Of a stretch of DNA of 64,000 nucleotides, positions 23,988-34,431 are shown piece after piece. Source of the stretch: Alcaligenaceae bacterium (lineage in GTDB: Bacteria > Pseudomonadota > Gammaproteobacteria > Burkholderiales > Burkholderiaceae_B); contig DUNB01000043.1 in NCBI GenBank assembly GCA_012839585.1, positions 1 to 64,000 of the forward strand. Direction: 5' to 3'. How positions within the stretch are numbered: position 1 is the first letter of the stretch; the number at the start of each line of letters is the position of its first letter. The translations under genes were made by a program, and so were the position numbers. The notes under the pieces were generated by a model that saw nothing but the letters and a program-made list of their open reading frames with translations, was not told where the DNA came from and searched no databases.

Positions 23988-25679
23988 ATGCTTTCCAATC
24001 CTGCTTCTAAATACGTTCCATTTAGTCCTTTCACTAGCGACTTCTCCGAACGCACTTGGCCCTCTAAACGTATCACTCAACCACCTATCTGGATGAGTAC
24101 CGACTTGCGCGATGGCAACCAGTCTCTTATCGAGCCCATGAACGTCGCCAGCAAACTACGTTTTTTTGATCAGCTCATTAAAATTGGCTTCAAAGAAATC
24201 GAGGTAGGCTTTCCTTCCGCATCTCAGACTGACTTCGACTTTGTGCGCAAACTTATCGATGAAAAGCGCATTCCTGACGATGTGACCATCATCGGTTTGA
24301 CCCAAGCCCGCCAAGACCTAATCGAACGTACAGCAGAGGCCATGGCTGGTGCCAAAACCTCCATGATTCACCTCTACAATGCCTGTGCTCCCTCTTTCCG
24401 CCGTATTGTGTTCAACATGGAAAAGGACCAGGTGCGTGAGATCGCCGTCAATGGGACACGTATGGTCAAAGAGGCCATCAAAAAGTACCCTCAGACCAAA
24501 TGGCGCTATGAGTACTCCCCCGAGGTTTTCAGCACCACAGAGCCCGAATTTGCCTTAGAGGTCTGTAATGCTGTGATCGCAGAATGGCAACCCACTCCCG
24601 AAGACCCCATCGTTTTGAACTTGCCTGCCACCATTGAGGCGACTACGCCTAACTTATACGCAGACCAAGTCGAGTGGATGCACAAAAACTTAGACAAGCG
24701 CGATAGCGTAGTGATTAGCTTGCACCCACACAATGACCGTGGCACCGGCGTTGCTGCGGCAGAACTCGGTATGATGGCAGGAGCAGATCGCGTTGAGGGT
24801 TGCTTATTTGGTAATGGTGAACGTACCGGTAACGTGTGTTTGGTCACACTAGCTCTAAACCTTTACACCCAAGGCATTCACCCCGGTTTGGACTTCTCTG
24901 ATATTGATGAAATTCGCCGTACCGCCGAAGAGTGCAACCAATTACCTGTACACCCTCGTCATCCTTATGCAGGTGACCTCGTCTTTACGGCTTTCTCTGG
25001 CTCACACCAAGACGCCATCAAAAAAGGCTTTGCGATACAAAAACCAGACGATGTGTGGGCCGTTCCCTATCTACCTATTGACCCAGCCGACTTGGGTCGC
25101 AGCTATGACGCCGTCATCCGCGTTAACAGCCAGTCGGGTAAAGGTGGGGTGTCTTACTTGCTAGAACAAGAGCACGGACTGGTCTTACCCCGTCGTCTAC
25201 AAATCGAATTCAGCCGAGCCATCCAACGCGTGACTGACGCCACCAGCAAAGAGGTGAACCCAGAACAGGTCTTCGGTATTTTTGAAAGTGAATACCTACG
25301 CACCGAAGGTCCCTGGAAACTGGTGACACACAAAATCACTAGCCATCCCAAAGCCGATGACAAATCACAGCAATTCGATATTGAAATTGATTTGCTAGAA
25401 AATGGTCAGCCCATCAAACGTCACGGTAAAGGCGAAGGCGCTTTAGCCGCATTTATTAATGCCCTAGATATCCCAATCCGCGTGATGGATTACAGTGAAC
25501 ACGCCATCGGCATTGGCACTAACACCCGTGCTGCCACCTATGTGGAAATGCGTATTGGCGAGCACCCGAGCGGTTTTGGTGTAGGTATACACCAAGACAT
25601 CTTGACCTCTTCTTTTAAGGCCATCTTGAGTGCAATTAACCGTCATGCCTTGCAAAACGGCGGTAAAATCAACGTGTAA
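23988..25679 (+). CDS. leuA: 2-Isopropylmalate synthase
   Basis: A 563-residue enzyme of the long LeuA type. It condenses acetyl-CoA with 2-oxoisovalerate in the first step of leucine synthesis. The catalytic HMGL-like barrel opens with [11 protein letters not shown] (metal-binding aspartate, catalytic arginine), and [11 protein letters not shown] carries the metal-binding histidines. A C-terminal regulatory domain follows, which binds leucine in this family. The ATG at 23988 is chosen over 23934 because AGGTG lies 6 bases before it and '[12 protein letters not shown]' is the family's usual start. A leucine-rich leader frame lies upstream and a strong terminator follows. Confidence 0.95.
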   Translation: MLSNPASKYVPFSPFTSDFSERTWPSKRITQPPIWMSTDLRDGNQSLIEPMNVASKLRFFDQLIKIGFKEIEVGFPSASQTDFDFVRKLIDEKRIPDDVTIIGLTQARQDLIERTAEAMAGAKTSMIHLYNACAPSFRRIVFNMEKDQVREIAVNGTRMVKEAIKKYPQTKWRYEYSPEVFSTTEPEFALEVCNAVIAEWQPTPEDPIVLNLPATIEATTPNLYADQVEWMHKNLDKRDSVVISLHPHNDRGTGVAAAELGMMAGADRVEGCLFGNGERTGNVCLVTLALNLYTQGIHPGLDFSDIDEIRRTAEECNQLPVHPRHPYAGDLVFTAFSGSHQDAIKKGFAIQKPDDVWAVPYLPIDPADLGRSYDAVIRVNSQSGKGGVSYLLEQEHGLVLPRRLQIEFSRAIQRVTDATSKEVNPEQVFGIFESEYLRTEGPWKLVTHKITSHPKADDKSQQFDIEIDLLENGQPIKRHGKGEGALAAFINALDIPIRVMDYSEHAIGIGTNTRAATYVEMRIGEHPSGFGVGIHQDILTSSFKAILSAINRHALQNGGKINV

Positions 25680-25765
25680 TTTTTTAACATGCAGCCATAG
25701 GCATAGGGGCTGCCCATCGTTCTTATTACGGTGTGGATTTGAATCGATGGTTATGCACTAAAAAA

Positions 25766-25798
25766 GCTGGGTTTCATAACAGAAACCCAGCTTTTTTT
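25766..25798. terminator. Bidirectional terminator between leuA and the DUF1840 gene
   Basis: GCTGGGTTTC and GAAACCCAGC form a perfect 10-bp stem with an ATAACA loop, flanked by an A-run before and TTTTTTT after. It serves convergent genes on both strands. Confidence 0.92.
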
Positions 25799-25865
25799 AT
25801 TTTTACCAAAATGCGCAGAAAGCCTCGTCGTTTAGGGCGAGAAGGATGTCAATAATTAGATGCGC

Positions 25866-26219
25866 CTACCATGCGTTATCTGCGGGTTCCCACATCACAT
25901 CCTCGTCCTTTTCTAGGGACTCGATCAGCATTTCATACAAAGGATAAGCACGCTGTTTAAAGCCTACCGCCTTATTCATCGGATGCGGTTTGACGTTATC
26001 CCCATCATCATCGTCCAAGTCATCATTCACCTCTGGGGCGGCAGCCATAGCTGTTTTTAAAGATTCAATGGCAGCAGGTAGTTGTTGAGCAGTAAACACA
26101 CCTCGCTCGGGCAATACGCCACCTTCAAACACCTTGCCTGCGGCAGTTAACACTGGTAGCGCGTGCTCTCCTAGCATCAGCACAGCACCAGATGCCTTAG
26201 ATGTAAATTTAATTAGCAT
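25866..26219 (-). CDS. DUF1840-family protein
   Basis: A 117-residue protein of the uncharacterised DUF1840 family, common in betaproteobacteria. It begins 'MLIKFTSKASGAVLMLGEHA' and ends with an acidic, tryptophan-containing tail. A central very acidic patch (DDLDDDDGD) is present. No enzymatic motif is seen. It is convergent with leuA and divergent from the RHS gene, with no sign that it acts as the RHS immunity protein. Confidence 0.8.
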   Translation of the reverse strand: MLIKFTSKASGAVLMLGEHALPVLTAAGKVFEGGVLPERGVFTAQQLPAAIESLKTAMAAAPEVNDDLDDDDGDNVKPHPMNKAVGFKQRAYPLYEMLIESLEKDEDVMWEPADNAW

Positions 26220-26317
26220 TATGGTTTCCCCTCTCAGATAGTTTGCTCACAACACAGACACAATACAATGCCAATAGAGTCAAGATAACACACAACTCCT
26301 ATCAATAAGGAATCCTT

Positions 26318-29300
26318 ATGCGTGTGCTCTTGATCCTGCTTTGCTTTGTGGCCGCCATGCCCATGAGCCAGCTTTATGCGCAGCCTTTAAGCTGCCCCGC
26401 CCAACCCATCCAAAACCCATGTAATAGTCAGGATATCGATCAGTCCGGCTCTACAGATAGTTTACTCCCTCGCAACGCTCTGAATCCCATCGATTTATAT
26501 AGCGGTAACAAATACCTACGCGAGGTGGATCTGGCCCCACATCCGCACGCCCCCGAGCTAGAAATCGTACGCCATTACAACGCCATGGATACGCGTTATG
26601 GGCTTTTTGGCGGCGCTTGGAACCTGTCTTATGATGCACGTTTAATTATTAGCCCAACAGGAGTGCAACTACACCAAGCCAACGGCACCCTAAAACCCTT
26701 AGGGCCAGAGCAAGGTAACCTGGTATCCAACCCAGATCATTTTATTTGGTTTTTTCGTAATGGTGATGCCTGGCACTTTAATCAAGATGGCTGGCTTATC
26801 CAGTTGCAACGTCACAACCAAGCCCCCTTGTACATAGATCGTCATAGCCAAGAAGACTTAAAAAACCGTGTTAAGCGTATTCACCAAAAGCACCTTGTGC
26901 TGGAATTACACTACCTGTCGTTCTCGGGACACCCGCCTTTGCTTAGCCATATCAGCAGTGCACAAGGCACTTTTTATTATCATTACACGGCACTAGAGGG
27001 TTCTGCGCTACAACAACTACAACGCGTGACCTACCCCGATCAACGTCAACTGTATTACCACTACGAAACGGCATTACAAGCCGGCAACATCTGGGCCCTA
27101 ACCGGAAAAAGCATACAACAATCCCCTCAATCCACACCACGACGGGTGCGCAGTTGGGCTTATGATCTTCAAGGTAGAGCGATTTTTGTGATGGCAGAGT
27201 CGCAGCAATGGGTACGGCTTTATTACCCCGATGCGGAGCACCCTTTGCAAACGCGTTTACAAAGCCCAGCCGGTCTGACCCAGGTGCAGTTTAGCGCTAG
27301 CACCCCACGCGTTATCCAATCGGTACGGGGAGCCACTTGTTGGGCTTGCCCTCCGCCGTTTACCCGCCATGCTGATCGCATCGAGTTTGAGCATTTCACC
27401 GTATACCACGACGCACAACAACGCATTCGCGCTATTCACGGGCAGTTTGAGGGTTGGCCTGATCTGAAGCTGGACTACAACGCTAAAGGGCAACTTGTAC
27501 GCTGGCAAACCGCTCAGCTCCAGCCCACTCGGTTGTTTTATCACCCTAACGGTCTGGCTTTACGTATGGAGCATGCCAACGGTGATCGACAACAGCTGCG
27601 CTACAACGCCCAACAGCAAGTTGCCGCTATCGATTACCACAATGCCCACCAACAGCTCAGCACACAATTGTGGCGCCCCAGTCCACAACATCTGCATATT
27701 TCCCACCCCACCGAAGATGAGCAGCTGATGTTCAATCCAGCAGGAGCCTTGCTACAACGTGACGTACAAAGACGCTTAGCCACCCCTAATGGATCGATAA
27801 AGTGGCATTATCAAGAGCGTTTTCATTACAACGCAGACCAGTATTTAGTACGTCACGACCTGCCCGAAGGCGGTTTTTTGCACTATATCTGGCAAAAACA
27901 ACAGCTGATCGCCATCGAATGGGAGAACCGCCAAGGTCAGCGGCAGCGCGTCATAGAACGAGGCCCTGATCTGGATCGCTACGGCAATGGCTTGGTTCAA
28001 GAGCGCGCATTTAGCCCGACGCAGGTGGTGCAGCGACTCCGCTCTGCTAAGCAAACCTGGTGGCAGCAAAACCTCAGCAAACAAGCTGGGCTCATTGTTT
28101 CTGCCCACCAAAGCTACCCGCTGCTTAATCACCCGACGTCCTCGCACCACTATTACTACAACGCTAAACGACAACTAATTATTGACCAAGCCACCAACCA
28201 AAACGCCCTATTTTATGCCTGGAAAAACACAGGTGAATTGGCCGCACAAAATCATCTGTCCACCCCAACCTTGCAGCGAGATGCCTCGGGTTTGATACGG
28301 CACTGGTCAAAAAACCAGGAAGACTACATGCTGCAATATAATGCTCTACGCAGACTAGATGTAGTATATAAAGCAGGAAAAGCTGTGCAAAAAAACAGTC
28401 ATAACGCCTACGGTTTTAGGATTTATGCACAACATTATCCACAGGGTAAACAACTATTTTTTCTTTACCATAACAAAAAAATTGTCGCGGAATATCAGGC
28501 CGACATCACGGCCAAACTCCCTGTTTATGCGGCTCAGCCAGTCAGTCGACGCTATATCTACTTTCAAAACCAGCCCGTAGGCCTTATTGATTATCATTTA
28601 GACCCACAGGGGAAGCTGCTAGTTATGCACAGCGACCACTTAGGGGCCGTCCATATTATTAGCGATGCCCAACAACAATTGCGCTGGGCCGCGTCTTATG
28701 ATGCTTTTGGCGCTGCCACTAAGATTGCCGGTGATTTAGAATTCCATTTACGCCGCGAGGGCCAATACTATGATCTGGCCACCGGTTGGCACGACAACCT
28801 ACTACGTACCTATGTGCCAGACCAAGGTCATTACCTAGAGCCCGATCCGCTAGGCCCCAGCCCCGCCACACAATTGTTTGGTTATACCCAACAGCAACCG
28901 CTGAACCACACCGACCCCTGGGGGCTACTGCTGTTTGCTTTTGATGGCACCCGTTACGATCAAAGCAGCGGTGGAGTGATTTCCATCTTGCACCAAGCCG
29001 CGCAAGACCCCAGTTTTTATGTGGCCGGCCCAGGCAACCCTGAAAACGTCGATTTAGATGCGGCCTTTGCTTATACCGCTAATCAAATTGTGCAGCAGCA
29101 GTGGAACAACTTAATCAACTACTTAAAAACCGCACAAGAGCACAGCCCCTCCGCCGTCACTCCCATAGATATTATTGGCTTTTCTCGTGGTTCTGCGCTG
29201 GCTTTACACTTTTCTAATCAAGTGACCTCGCACACGCAGAATGGTCTCTTTAGTTATACCGACAACTATGGCGAACAAATCAAAGCCTGCATACAACCTC

Positions 29301-29899
29301 GGTTTATAGGCTTACTCGATAATGTGGCACAAATGGGCGTAGCGGGGGCGAACAACCATCTCTATAACTTTAGTGTGGCTCCAGCGTGGCAGTGGGTGGT
29401 ACACGGTGTCGCCATGCACGAACACCGCTACCTCTTTCCGCTTTACTCCATTGGGGACAATGCCAACAGCATAGAGGCCGGTTTTATAGGGGCTCATGGC
29501 GACTTGGGTGGTGGCTACCCACAAGACCCCGAATCAGAGGCCAAACCCTTAAGCGATATCGCTTTAGAATGGATCTTATGGAATGCTCGCGCCCAAGGGC
29601 TCAACTTTAGAGACCCCCAGCTCAAATCGGGCAGCTATGCCTATATGCATGACGAAAACACCAGCTTTAATACCGATCGTCGTGTGCAAAACTACCCGCT
29701 CCCTTTTTCCCTAGAACACCAGCTACGTCAGGCCCAAGCCTTGCATCCTGTGTATGGCCAATCCGCCCGCAGAGAAGTCCGCGCTTTTATTAACACCAAG
29801 CTCAACGCCGCAGAACAAAAACATAACCGATCAGCCAAAGTGGATTTGGAGGCGTACTACCTCTGGCTGGACCAAACCCTACACTGGCGGCCCGATTAA
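26318..29899 (+). CDS. Secreted RHS-repeat protein with C-terminal Tle1/DUF2235-like lipase domain
   Basis: A 1193-residue protein. Residues 1-21 are a signal peptide (MRVLLILLCFVAAMPMSQLYA). The RHS shell begins at 'NPIDLYSGNKYLREVDLAP' and runs as YD-type repeats to the core hallmark near residue 865 ('YLEPDPLGP' ... 'PLNHTDPWG'). The last ~325 residues form an alpha/beta hydrolase of the DUF2235 type seen in Tle1 phospholipase effectors: FAFDGTRYD at its start, nucleophile elbow GFSRGSA near 955, aspartate in RFIGLLDNV near 1000, histidine in GAHGDLGGGY near 1059. No VgrG, PAAR, EagR or immunity gene adjoins it. An AAGGA site precedes the ATG. Toxin activity is inferred from architecture. 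Confidence 0.87.
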   Translation: MRVLLILLCFVAAMPMSQLYAQPLSCPAQPIQNPCNSQDIDQSGSTDSLLPRNALNPIDLYSGNKYLREVDLAPHPHAPELEIVRHYNAMDTRYGLFGGAWNLSYDARLIISPTGVQLHQANGTLKPLGPEQGNLVSNPDHFIWFFRNGDAWHFNQDGWLIQLQRHNQAPLYIDRHSQEDLKNRVKRIHQKHLVLELHYLSFSGHPPLLSHISSAQGTFYYHYTALEGSALQQLQRVTYPDQRQLYYHYETALQAGNIWALTGKSIQQSPQSTPRRVRSWAYDLQGRAIFVMAESQQWVRLYYPDAEHPLQTRLQSPAGLTQVQFSASTPRVIQSVRGATCWACPPPFTRHADRIEFEHFTVYHDAQQRIRAIHGQFEGWPDLKLDYNAKGQLVRWQTAQLQPTRLFYHPNGLALRMEHANGDRQQLRYNAQQQVAAIDYHNAHQQLSTQLWRPSPQHLHISHPTEDEQLMFNPAGALLQRDVQRRLATPNGSIKWHYQERFHYNADQYLVRHDLPEGGFLHYIWQKQQLIAIEWENRQGQRQRVIERGPDLDRYGNGLVQERAFSPTQVVQRLRSAKQTWWQQNLSKQAGLIVSAHQSYPLLNHPTSSHHYYYNAKRQLIIDQATNQNALFYAWKNTGELAAQNHLSTPTLQRDASGLIRHWSKNQEDYMLQYNALRRLDVVYKAGKAVQKNSHNAYGFRIYAQHYPQGKQLFFLYHNKKIVAEYQADITAKLPVYAAQPVSRRYIYFQNQPVGLIDYHLDPQGKLLVMHSDHLGAVHIISDAQQQLRWAASYDAFGAATKIAGDLEFHLRREGQYYDLATGWHDNLLRTYVPDQGHYLEPDPLGPSPATQLFGYTQQQPLNHTDPWGLLLFAFDGTRYDQSSGGVISILHQAAQDPSFYVAGPGNPENVDLDAAFAYTANQIVQQQWNNLINYLKTAQEHSPSAVTPIDIIGFSRGSALALHFSNQVTSHTQNGLFSYTDNYGEQIKACIQPRFIGLLDNVAQMGVAGANNHLYNFSVAPAWQWVVHGVAMHEHRYLFPLYSIGDNANSIEAGFIGAHGDLGGGYPQDPESEAKPLSDIALEWILWNARAQGLNFRDPQLKSGSYAYMHDENTSFNTDRRVQNYPLPFSLEHQLRQAQALHPVYGQSARREVRAFINTKLNAAEQKHNRSAKVDLEAYYLWLDQTLHWRPD

Positions 29900-29911
29900 C
29901 GGTATTATGTA

Positions 29912-29929
29912 AGCCTAATCATTTAGGCT
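29912..29929 (+). terminator. Weak hairpin after the RHS gene
   Basis: AGCCTAA and TTAGGCT pair over TCAT, 12 bases past the RHS stop codon; only GGTTTT follows at a distance. It is a possible weak terminator ahead of argS. Confidence 0.35.
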
Positions 29930-29989
29930 GGAGCTAGGTTTTAGAACATTATGCTCGCCTTTTCTTGCACCTTTTCTTGACAAAATCTT

Positions 29990-31675
29990 ATGCTTGCTCA
30001 GCAACAACAACAGCTCAGCGCCTTAATTCAGGCTGCTACCCAATCCATCGTGCCAGAAGCCAATCCAACCATTGTCTTAGAGCGCCCAAAAGTAGCCGCT
30101 CATGGCGATGTCGCCACTAACGCGGCCATGCAGTTGGCTCGTCCTGCCAAACGTAATCCTCGCGAACTTGCCCAAGGCATCGTAGATTTCATTTTGGCAG
30201 ATGAGCAGGCCAAATCATTGATTGAGTCCGCTGAAATTGCTGGACCAGGCTTTATTAACTTCCGCCTTACCCATGCCGCACACCAAGCGGTGCTCAGCCA
30301 TGTTTTTGCCGAGGGCGCCACTTTTGGTGACCAAAGCGATAACGGCGACAAGCTCATGGTCGAGTTCGTTTCCGCTAACCCTACCGGCCCCTTGCACGTG
30401 GGTCATGCACGCCAAGCCGCCTTGGGTGATGCGTTGTGTCGTTTGTTCGACAGCCAAGGCTTTAGCGTGAGCCGCGAGTTCTACTATAACGACGCCGGTA
30501 ATCAAATTGATAACTTGGCCATCAGCGTACAAGCCCGTGCTAAAGGCATTGAACCCGACAGCGCCGACTTTCCTGCCGACGGCTACAAGGGCGATTACAT
30601 TATGGAAATCGCCAAAGCCTTTATGGCCAAAAACACCGTTTCTGCTGCCGATGGCGAGCCCGTCACCGCGACCGGAGACCTAGATAGCCTCGAAGACATT
30701 CGTCGCTTTGCCGTCACCTACCTGCGCAACGAACAAGACTTAGACCTCAAGGCCTTTAACTTAGTCTTTGATAATTACTACCTCGAAAGCTCTCTGTACA
30801 CCGATGGTCGTGTGGACAAGGTGGTTCAGGCCCTAACCGATGCCGGTCATACCTACGAATCCGAAGGCGCCTTGTGGCTACGTACCACCGAACTGAATAC
30901 CGGTGATGACAAAGACCGTGTGATGCGCAAACGCGAAGGCGGTTACACCTATTTTGTGCCTGATGTGGCCTACCACGTTTCTAAATGGGAGCGCGGCTTC
31001 ACTCACGCCATTAACATTCAGGGCACCGACCACCACGGCACCATTGCACGAGTGCGCGCCGGTCTACAAGGTCTTAACATCGGCATTCCTGCCGACTACC
31101 CCGCCTACGTACTACACAGCATGGTCAAAGTCATGCGTGGTGGCGAAGAGGTCAAAATCTCCAAACGCGCGGGCAGCTACGTGACCTTGCGTGACTTAGT
31201 CGAATGGGTTGGTTTAGATGCAGTACGCTTTTTCCTCGTTCAGCGTCGCGCTGACTCGGATTTTGTGTTTGATATCGACTTGGCCTTATCCAAAAGCGAA
31301 GACAACCCAGTTTATTACATTCAGTACGCCCATGCGCGCGCTCACTCAGTGCTACGCCAAGTAGGCCTAGACGCTGACACCTTAGCTACCGCTGACTTTG
31401 GCTTATTAACCGCTCCGTCTGAACTCAAAATGTTACAACGTCTGGCCGAATACCCCGCTATGCTAAGCCAAGCAGCCAAAGATCTAGCACCTCATCAGGT
31501 TGCCTTCTGGCTACGTGACTGCGCCGCAGACTTCCACACGTGGTACAACAGCGAGCGCGTGCTGGTAGACGATGCTGCGCTGAAAGCCGCCCGTGCCGCC
31601 TTGGCAGCCGCCACCGCACAGGTTATTGCCAACGGTTTAAACAAGCTGGGCGTTAGCGCTCCAGAAAAAATGTAA
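29990..31675 (+). CDS. argS: Arginyl-tRNA synthetase
   Basis: A 561-residue class I aminoacyl-tRNA synthetase charging tRNA-Arg. An N-terminal tRNA-binding domain is followed by the HIGH-type motif [12 protein letters not shown], the KMSKS-like loop '[10 protein letters not shown]', and a C-terminal DALR-type anticodon-binding domain. Length fits the family. It is followed after 17 bases by the SPOR-domain gene. Confidence 0.95.
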   Translation: MLAQQQQQLSALIQAATQSIVPEANPTIVLERPKVAAHGDVATNAAMQLARPAKRNPRELAQGIVDFILADEQAKSLIESAEIAGPGFINFRLTHAAHQAVLSHVFAEGATFGDQSDNGDKLMVEFVSANPTGPLHVGHARQAALGDALCRLFDSQGFSVSREFYYNDAGNQIDNLAISVQARAKGIEPDSADFPADGYKGDYIMEIAKAFMAKNTVSAADGEPVTATGDLDSLEDIRRFAVTYLRNEQDLDLKAFNLVFDNYYLESSLYTDGRVDKVVQALTDAGHTYESEGALWLRTTELNTGDDKDRVMRKREGGYTYFVPDVAYHVSKWERGFTHAINIQGTDHHGTIARVRAGLQGLNIGIPADYPAYVLHSMVKVMRGGEEVKISKRAGSYVTLRDLVEWVGLDAVRFFLVQRRADSDFVFDIDLALSKSEDNPVYYIQYAHARAHSVLRQVGLDADTLATADFGLLTAPSELKMLQRLAEYPAMLSQAAKDLAPHQVAFWLRDCAADFHTWYNSERVLVDDAALKAARAALAAATAQVIANGLNKLGVSAPEKM

Positions 31676-31692
31676 TCTTTTTTTATCCTGTT

Positions 31693-32403
31693 ATGGCCAC
31701 CCGTCGAAAAACCTCAGCTAAAACCAGTACCGGCATGTTTTCCGGTCTTATTGTTGGTCTAGTCATCGGACTTGCCGTCGCGGTGGCCGTGGCGCTTTAT
31801 ATCACCAAAGCGCCTATGCCTTTTATGGACAAGGCGTCACGCCAGGCTGAAAGCATCTTGCTGCCTGATTTGCGTCACGCCCCAGATCCAAACATAGGGC
31901 TTTATGGAAAATCCTCCGAAGCCCCCGTTTTTTCAGGCAAAGAGGCACAAATAGCCCAAGAACTCGGTTCAATCGCACCAACACCGACTAGCCCCTCCAC
32001 GCCTCCAGCCACGAACCAGGCCACCGACACGCTGGGTACTTTAATCGCTCAGTTGCCTAACCCGAACGCAGCCCCTGCGCCCACTGAAACCGCACCAGCT
32101 GCGGCTAAGCCAAGCGCCACGACCACTAAGCCTGCTGCTGTCAGCAATCAGGCAACCAAGGTCGCAGCGACCCCAAGTACCTATTATTTACAGGCCGGAG
32201 CCTTCCGCTCCGCTACCGATGCCGAAGCCGTACGGGCCCGTATCCTACTTTTAGGCTTAGACGCGAATGTGCAATCCGGTCCCTATGATGGAGGCACCAT
32301 CAATCGCGTACGCGTCGGTCCGTTTAAGGGGTTGGATGAAATGAATCGCGCCCGATCTGTCTTAGGCAAAGAAAAAATTGAAACTTCTGTGGTACGTCCC
32401 TAG
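31693..32403 (+). CDS. SPOR-domain membrane protein (FtsN-like)
   Basis: A 236-residue single-pass inner-membrane protein. Lys/Arg-rich cytoplasmic residues 1-14 are followed by one TM segment (GLIVGLVIGLAVAVAVALYI, about 18-37), a long Pro/Ala/Thr-rich periplasmic linker, and a C-terminal SPOR domain from about residue 157 ('YYLQAGAFRSATDAEAVRAR'). SPOR domains bind glycan strands lacking stem peptides at division sites. Whether this is the essential divisome FtsN cannot be told. It lies between argS and dsbA. Confidence 0.85.
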   Translation: MATRRKTSAKTSTGMFSGLIVGLVIGLAVAVAVALYITKAPMPFMDKASRQAESILLPDLRHAPDPNIGLYGKSSEAPVFSGKEAQIAQELGSIAPTPTSPSTPPATNQATDTLGTLIAQLPNPNAAPAPTETAPAAAKPSATTTKPAAVSNQATKVAATPSTYYLQAGAFRSATDAEAVRARILLLGLDANVQSGPYDGGTINRVRVGPFKGLDEMNRARSVLGKEKIETSVVRP

Positions 32404-32439
32404 TCATACCACTATTTACCGGAGACACAGGAACCCTTT

Positions 32440-33075
32440 ATGTCGTATTTACACGTGTTTACTCGTTTAGCCGCCACTGCAACCTTAGCCGCTGGTGTTC
32501 TACTTAGCCCCATGGCTCAGGCCCAAGAGCTGGCCCCTAACTCCTATGTGGCTTTGGGTCAGACCCTGCCTGCTGATAGCGTAGGCAAAACCGAAGTGCT
32601 CGAGTTTTTTTCTTACAGCTGCCCACATTGTGCCGTGATGGAACCACTCGTTGCCAAATGGTCCGAAGGTTTCGATGACAACGTGATCTTAAAACGTGTT
32701 CCCGTTGCCTTTAATGCAGGCATGGCTGACTTACAGCGCGCGTATTTTGTGCTTGAGGCCTTAAATCGCTTGGACCTACACCCCAAACTCTTTAATGCCA
32801 TCCACCAAGAAAAACGCGCTTTGTTTGATAAGAAATCCATTCGTAAATGGGCAGCAGAACATGACATCGCTGAAAGCGATTTTGATAATGCGTTTGACTC
32901 CTTTGGCACTCAAACCAAAGCCAATCGTGCTAACGATCTGATTCGCCTCTATCAAATTCAAGGCACTCCTAGCCTAGCTATTGGCGGTAAATACGTTACC
33001 TCTCCCGCCTTGACAAATGGCTACGAGGAAACCGTCAACGTGGCTGATGCCTTGCTCAAACAGGTCGCTAAATAA
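32440..33075 (+). CDS. dsbA: Periplasmic thiol:disulfide interchange protein DsbA
   Basis: A 211-residue oxidoreductase with a signal peptide ending at AQAQE (about residue 28). The catalytic CPHC is at residues 61-64 and the cis-proline in GTPSLAI. It introduces disulfides into exported proteins and is recycled by DsbB. Its 36-base distance from the SPOR gene suggests one operon with argS. A long terminator follows. Confidence 0.93.
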   Translation: MSYLHVFTRLAATATLAAGVLLSPMAQAQELAPNSYVALGQTLPADSVGKTEVLEFFSYSCPHCAVMEPLVAKWSEGFDDNVILKRVPVAFNAGMADLQRAYFVLEALNRLDLHPKLFNAIHQEKRALFDKKSIRKWAAEHDIAESDFDNAFDSFGTQTKANRANDLIRLYQIQGTPSLAIGGKYVTSPALTNGYEETVNVADALLKQVAK

Positions 33076-33110
33076 GTCGAAAATGGCTTAAAACAGCACT
33101 AGCTAAAACA

Positions 33111-33191
33111 AAACACCGCATCACGATACGGTTAAAGCAGTTGGTACTACCAACTCATCCCTAACCGTTTCATCGTGATGCGGTGTTTTTT
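33111..33191. terminator. Long branched terminator between dsbA and metC
   Basis: A 17-bp stem (33111-33127 with 33172-33188) is capped by a 7-bp stem (ACGGTTA/TAACCGT, with a 3-base bulge) and by GTTGGTA/TACCAAC at the tip. T-runs occur on both strands. It can end both convergent transcripts. The length and three-part structure are more than a terminator needs. Confidence 0.85.
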
Positions 33192-33243
33192 ATGCGGCTT
33201 TAGCGGCGATCTAAAGACCTCAGGCTGCCGCAAACAAAGGCGA

Positions 33244-34431
33244 TTAGGCCGAAGCAGCCAACGCCTGATTCAGATCGGCAATCAAGTCCTCGGCATTCTC
33301 TAAACCAATATGCAGACGAATCAAGACCGCTTCATCATTCGCCCAGTAAGAGTGCGAGGCGATACTATTAGGATCCACCAGCTGCACGAGACTTTCGAAG
33401 CCACCCCATGAGAACCCGATACCAAACAAGGTCAATGCATCCACAAAGCGGCGTGCTCGTGCCGCGTCCACATTTAGGCTAAAGGCCAACATACCATTAG
33501 AGCCTGTGGCATCTCGTTGCCAGAGCGCATGGTATTTATCCCCTTTCCAAGCCGGATGATAAATGGTTTTGACCTCTGCCCACTGTGATAGCGCCTCGCA
33601 CACCTGCAGCGCATTAGCGGCCGTTTCACGCATACGCAACGGCATAGTACGTACACCACGTAAGGCTAGCCACGCATCATCAGCACTGACAGAAAACCCC
33701 AACGCATAGTTACAAGCATCGATTTGCTCTGCTGTTTTTTTGTCTTTGGCTATCACCGCCCCCAACATCAAATCAGAGTGACCGCCCACGTATTTGGTAC
33801 CGGCAACCACCGACACATCCGCCCCCAAGGATAAAGGCTGATAAATCAGACCTGAACCCCAGGTGTTATCGGTAATCAACAGCAAGTCATGAGCTTTGGC
33901 AAAATCGGCCAAGGCTGGCATATCCAGCATCTGCATTAACAACGAACCTGGGGACTCCACATACAACACCTTTGTGTTGGGCTGCAATGCTGCCTTAAAT
34001 GCCTCTACGTTAGGCGCACAGTAAGTGGTTTGGATGCCCATGCGTTGCAACACGTTACGATCTAAGGTGCGAACCGGTCCATACGAACAATCAGCCGCCA
34101 AAATATGATCACCTTGGCTCACAAAACTCATTATCCCTAGCGTGATCGCCGCCATCCCTGAAGGCACTAAGAAGGCGCGCTCTCCGGCCTCTAGCTCGCA
34201 AAACACATCTTCTAAGGCACGGTGCGTGTCCATGCCCGCACGCCCATAAATCACGCTACGCCCACCGCTATTACGATCTTTGGTGGCTTGGTCCAAATAG
34301 TCGAGTGATTTAAACCGCACCGTACTGGTTCGCATCGAAGGCAAAGCCACGGGGGCGGCCCCTGTGCGCTCATCAAAATCGGCCTGTCCTGCGTGCTGTA
34401 AAAATGTGTGTAAGTGCTGTTTTTTACTCAT
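33244..34431 (-). CDS. metC: Cystathionine beta-lyase
   Basis: A 395-residue PLP enzyme of the Cys/Met-metabolism family that cleaves cystathionine to homocysteine. The PLP lysine lies in AGTKYVGGHSD, and the SGMAAITLGIMS and 'ITDNTWGSGLIYQPLSLGAD' segments are typical of the bacterial MetC clade. Its start overlaps the end of the metallo-hydrolase gene by 4 bases, so the two are likely co-translated. Confidence 0.9.
   Translation of the reverse strand: MSKKQHLHTFLQHAGQADFDERTGAAPVALPSMRTSTVRFKSLDYLDQATKDRNSGGRSVIYGRAGMDTHRALEDVFCELEAGERAFLVPSGMAAITLGIMSFVSQGDHILAADCSYGPVRTLDRNVLQRMGIQTTYCAPNVEAFKAALQPNTKVLYVESPGSLLMQMLDMPALADFAKAHDLLLITDNTWGSGLIYQPLSLGADVSVVAGTKYVGGHSDLMLGAVIAKDKKTAEQIDACNYALGFSVSADDAWLALRGVRTMPLRMRETAANALQVCEALSQWAEVKTIYHPAWKGDKYHALWQRDATGSNGMLAFSLNVDAARARRFVDALTLFGIGFSWGGFESLVQLVDPNSIASHSYWANDEAVLIRLHIGLENAEDLIADLNQALAASA

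Noticed and set aside
25866-26219. DUF1840 gene as immunity partner of the RHS-lipase
   Set aside because: It is on the opposite strand, lacks a signal peptide or lipobox, and belongs to a family found widely without RHS genes.
27845-28174. 109-codon minus-strand frame inside the RHS gene, considered as a hidden immunity gene
   Set aside because: No signal peptide, ribosome site or family likeness; the RHS frame over it is convincing.
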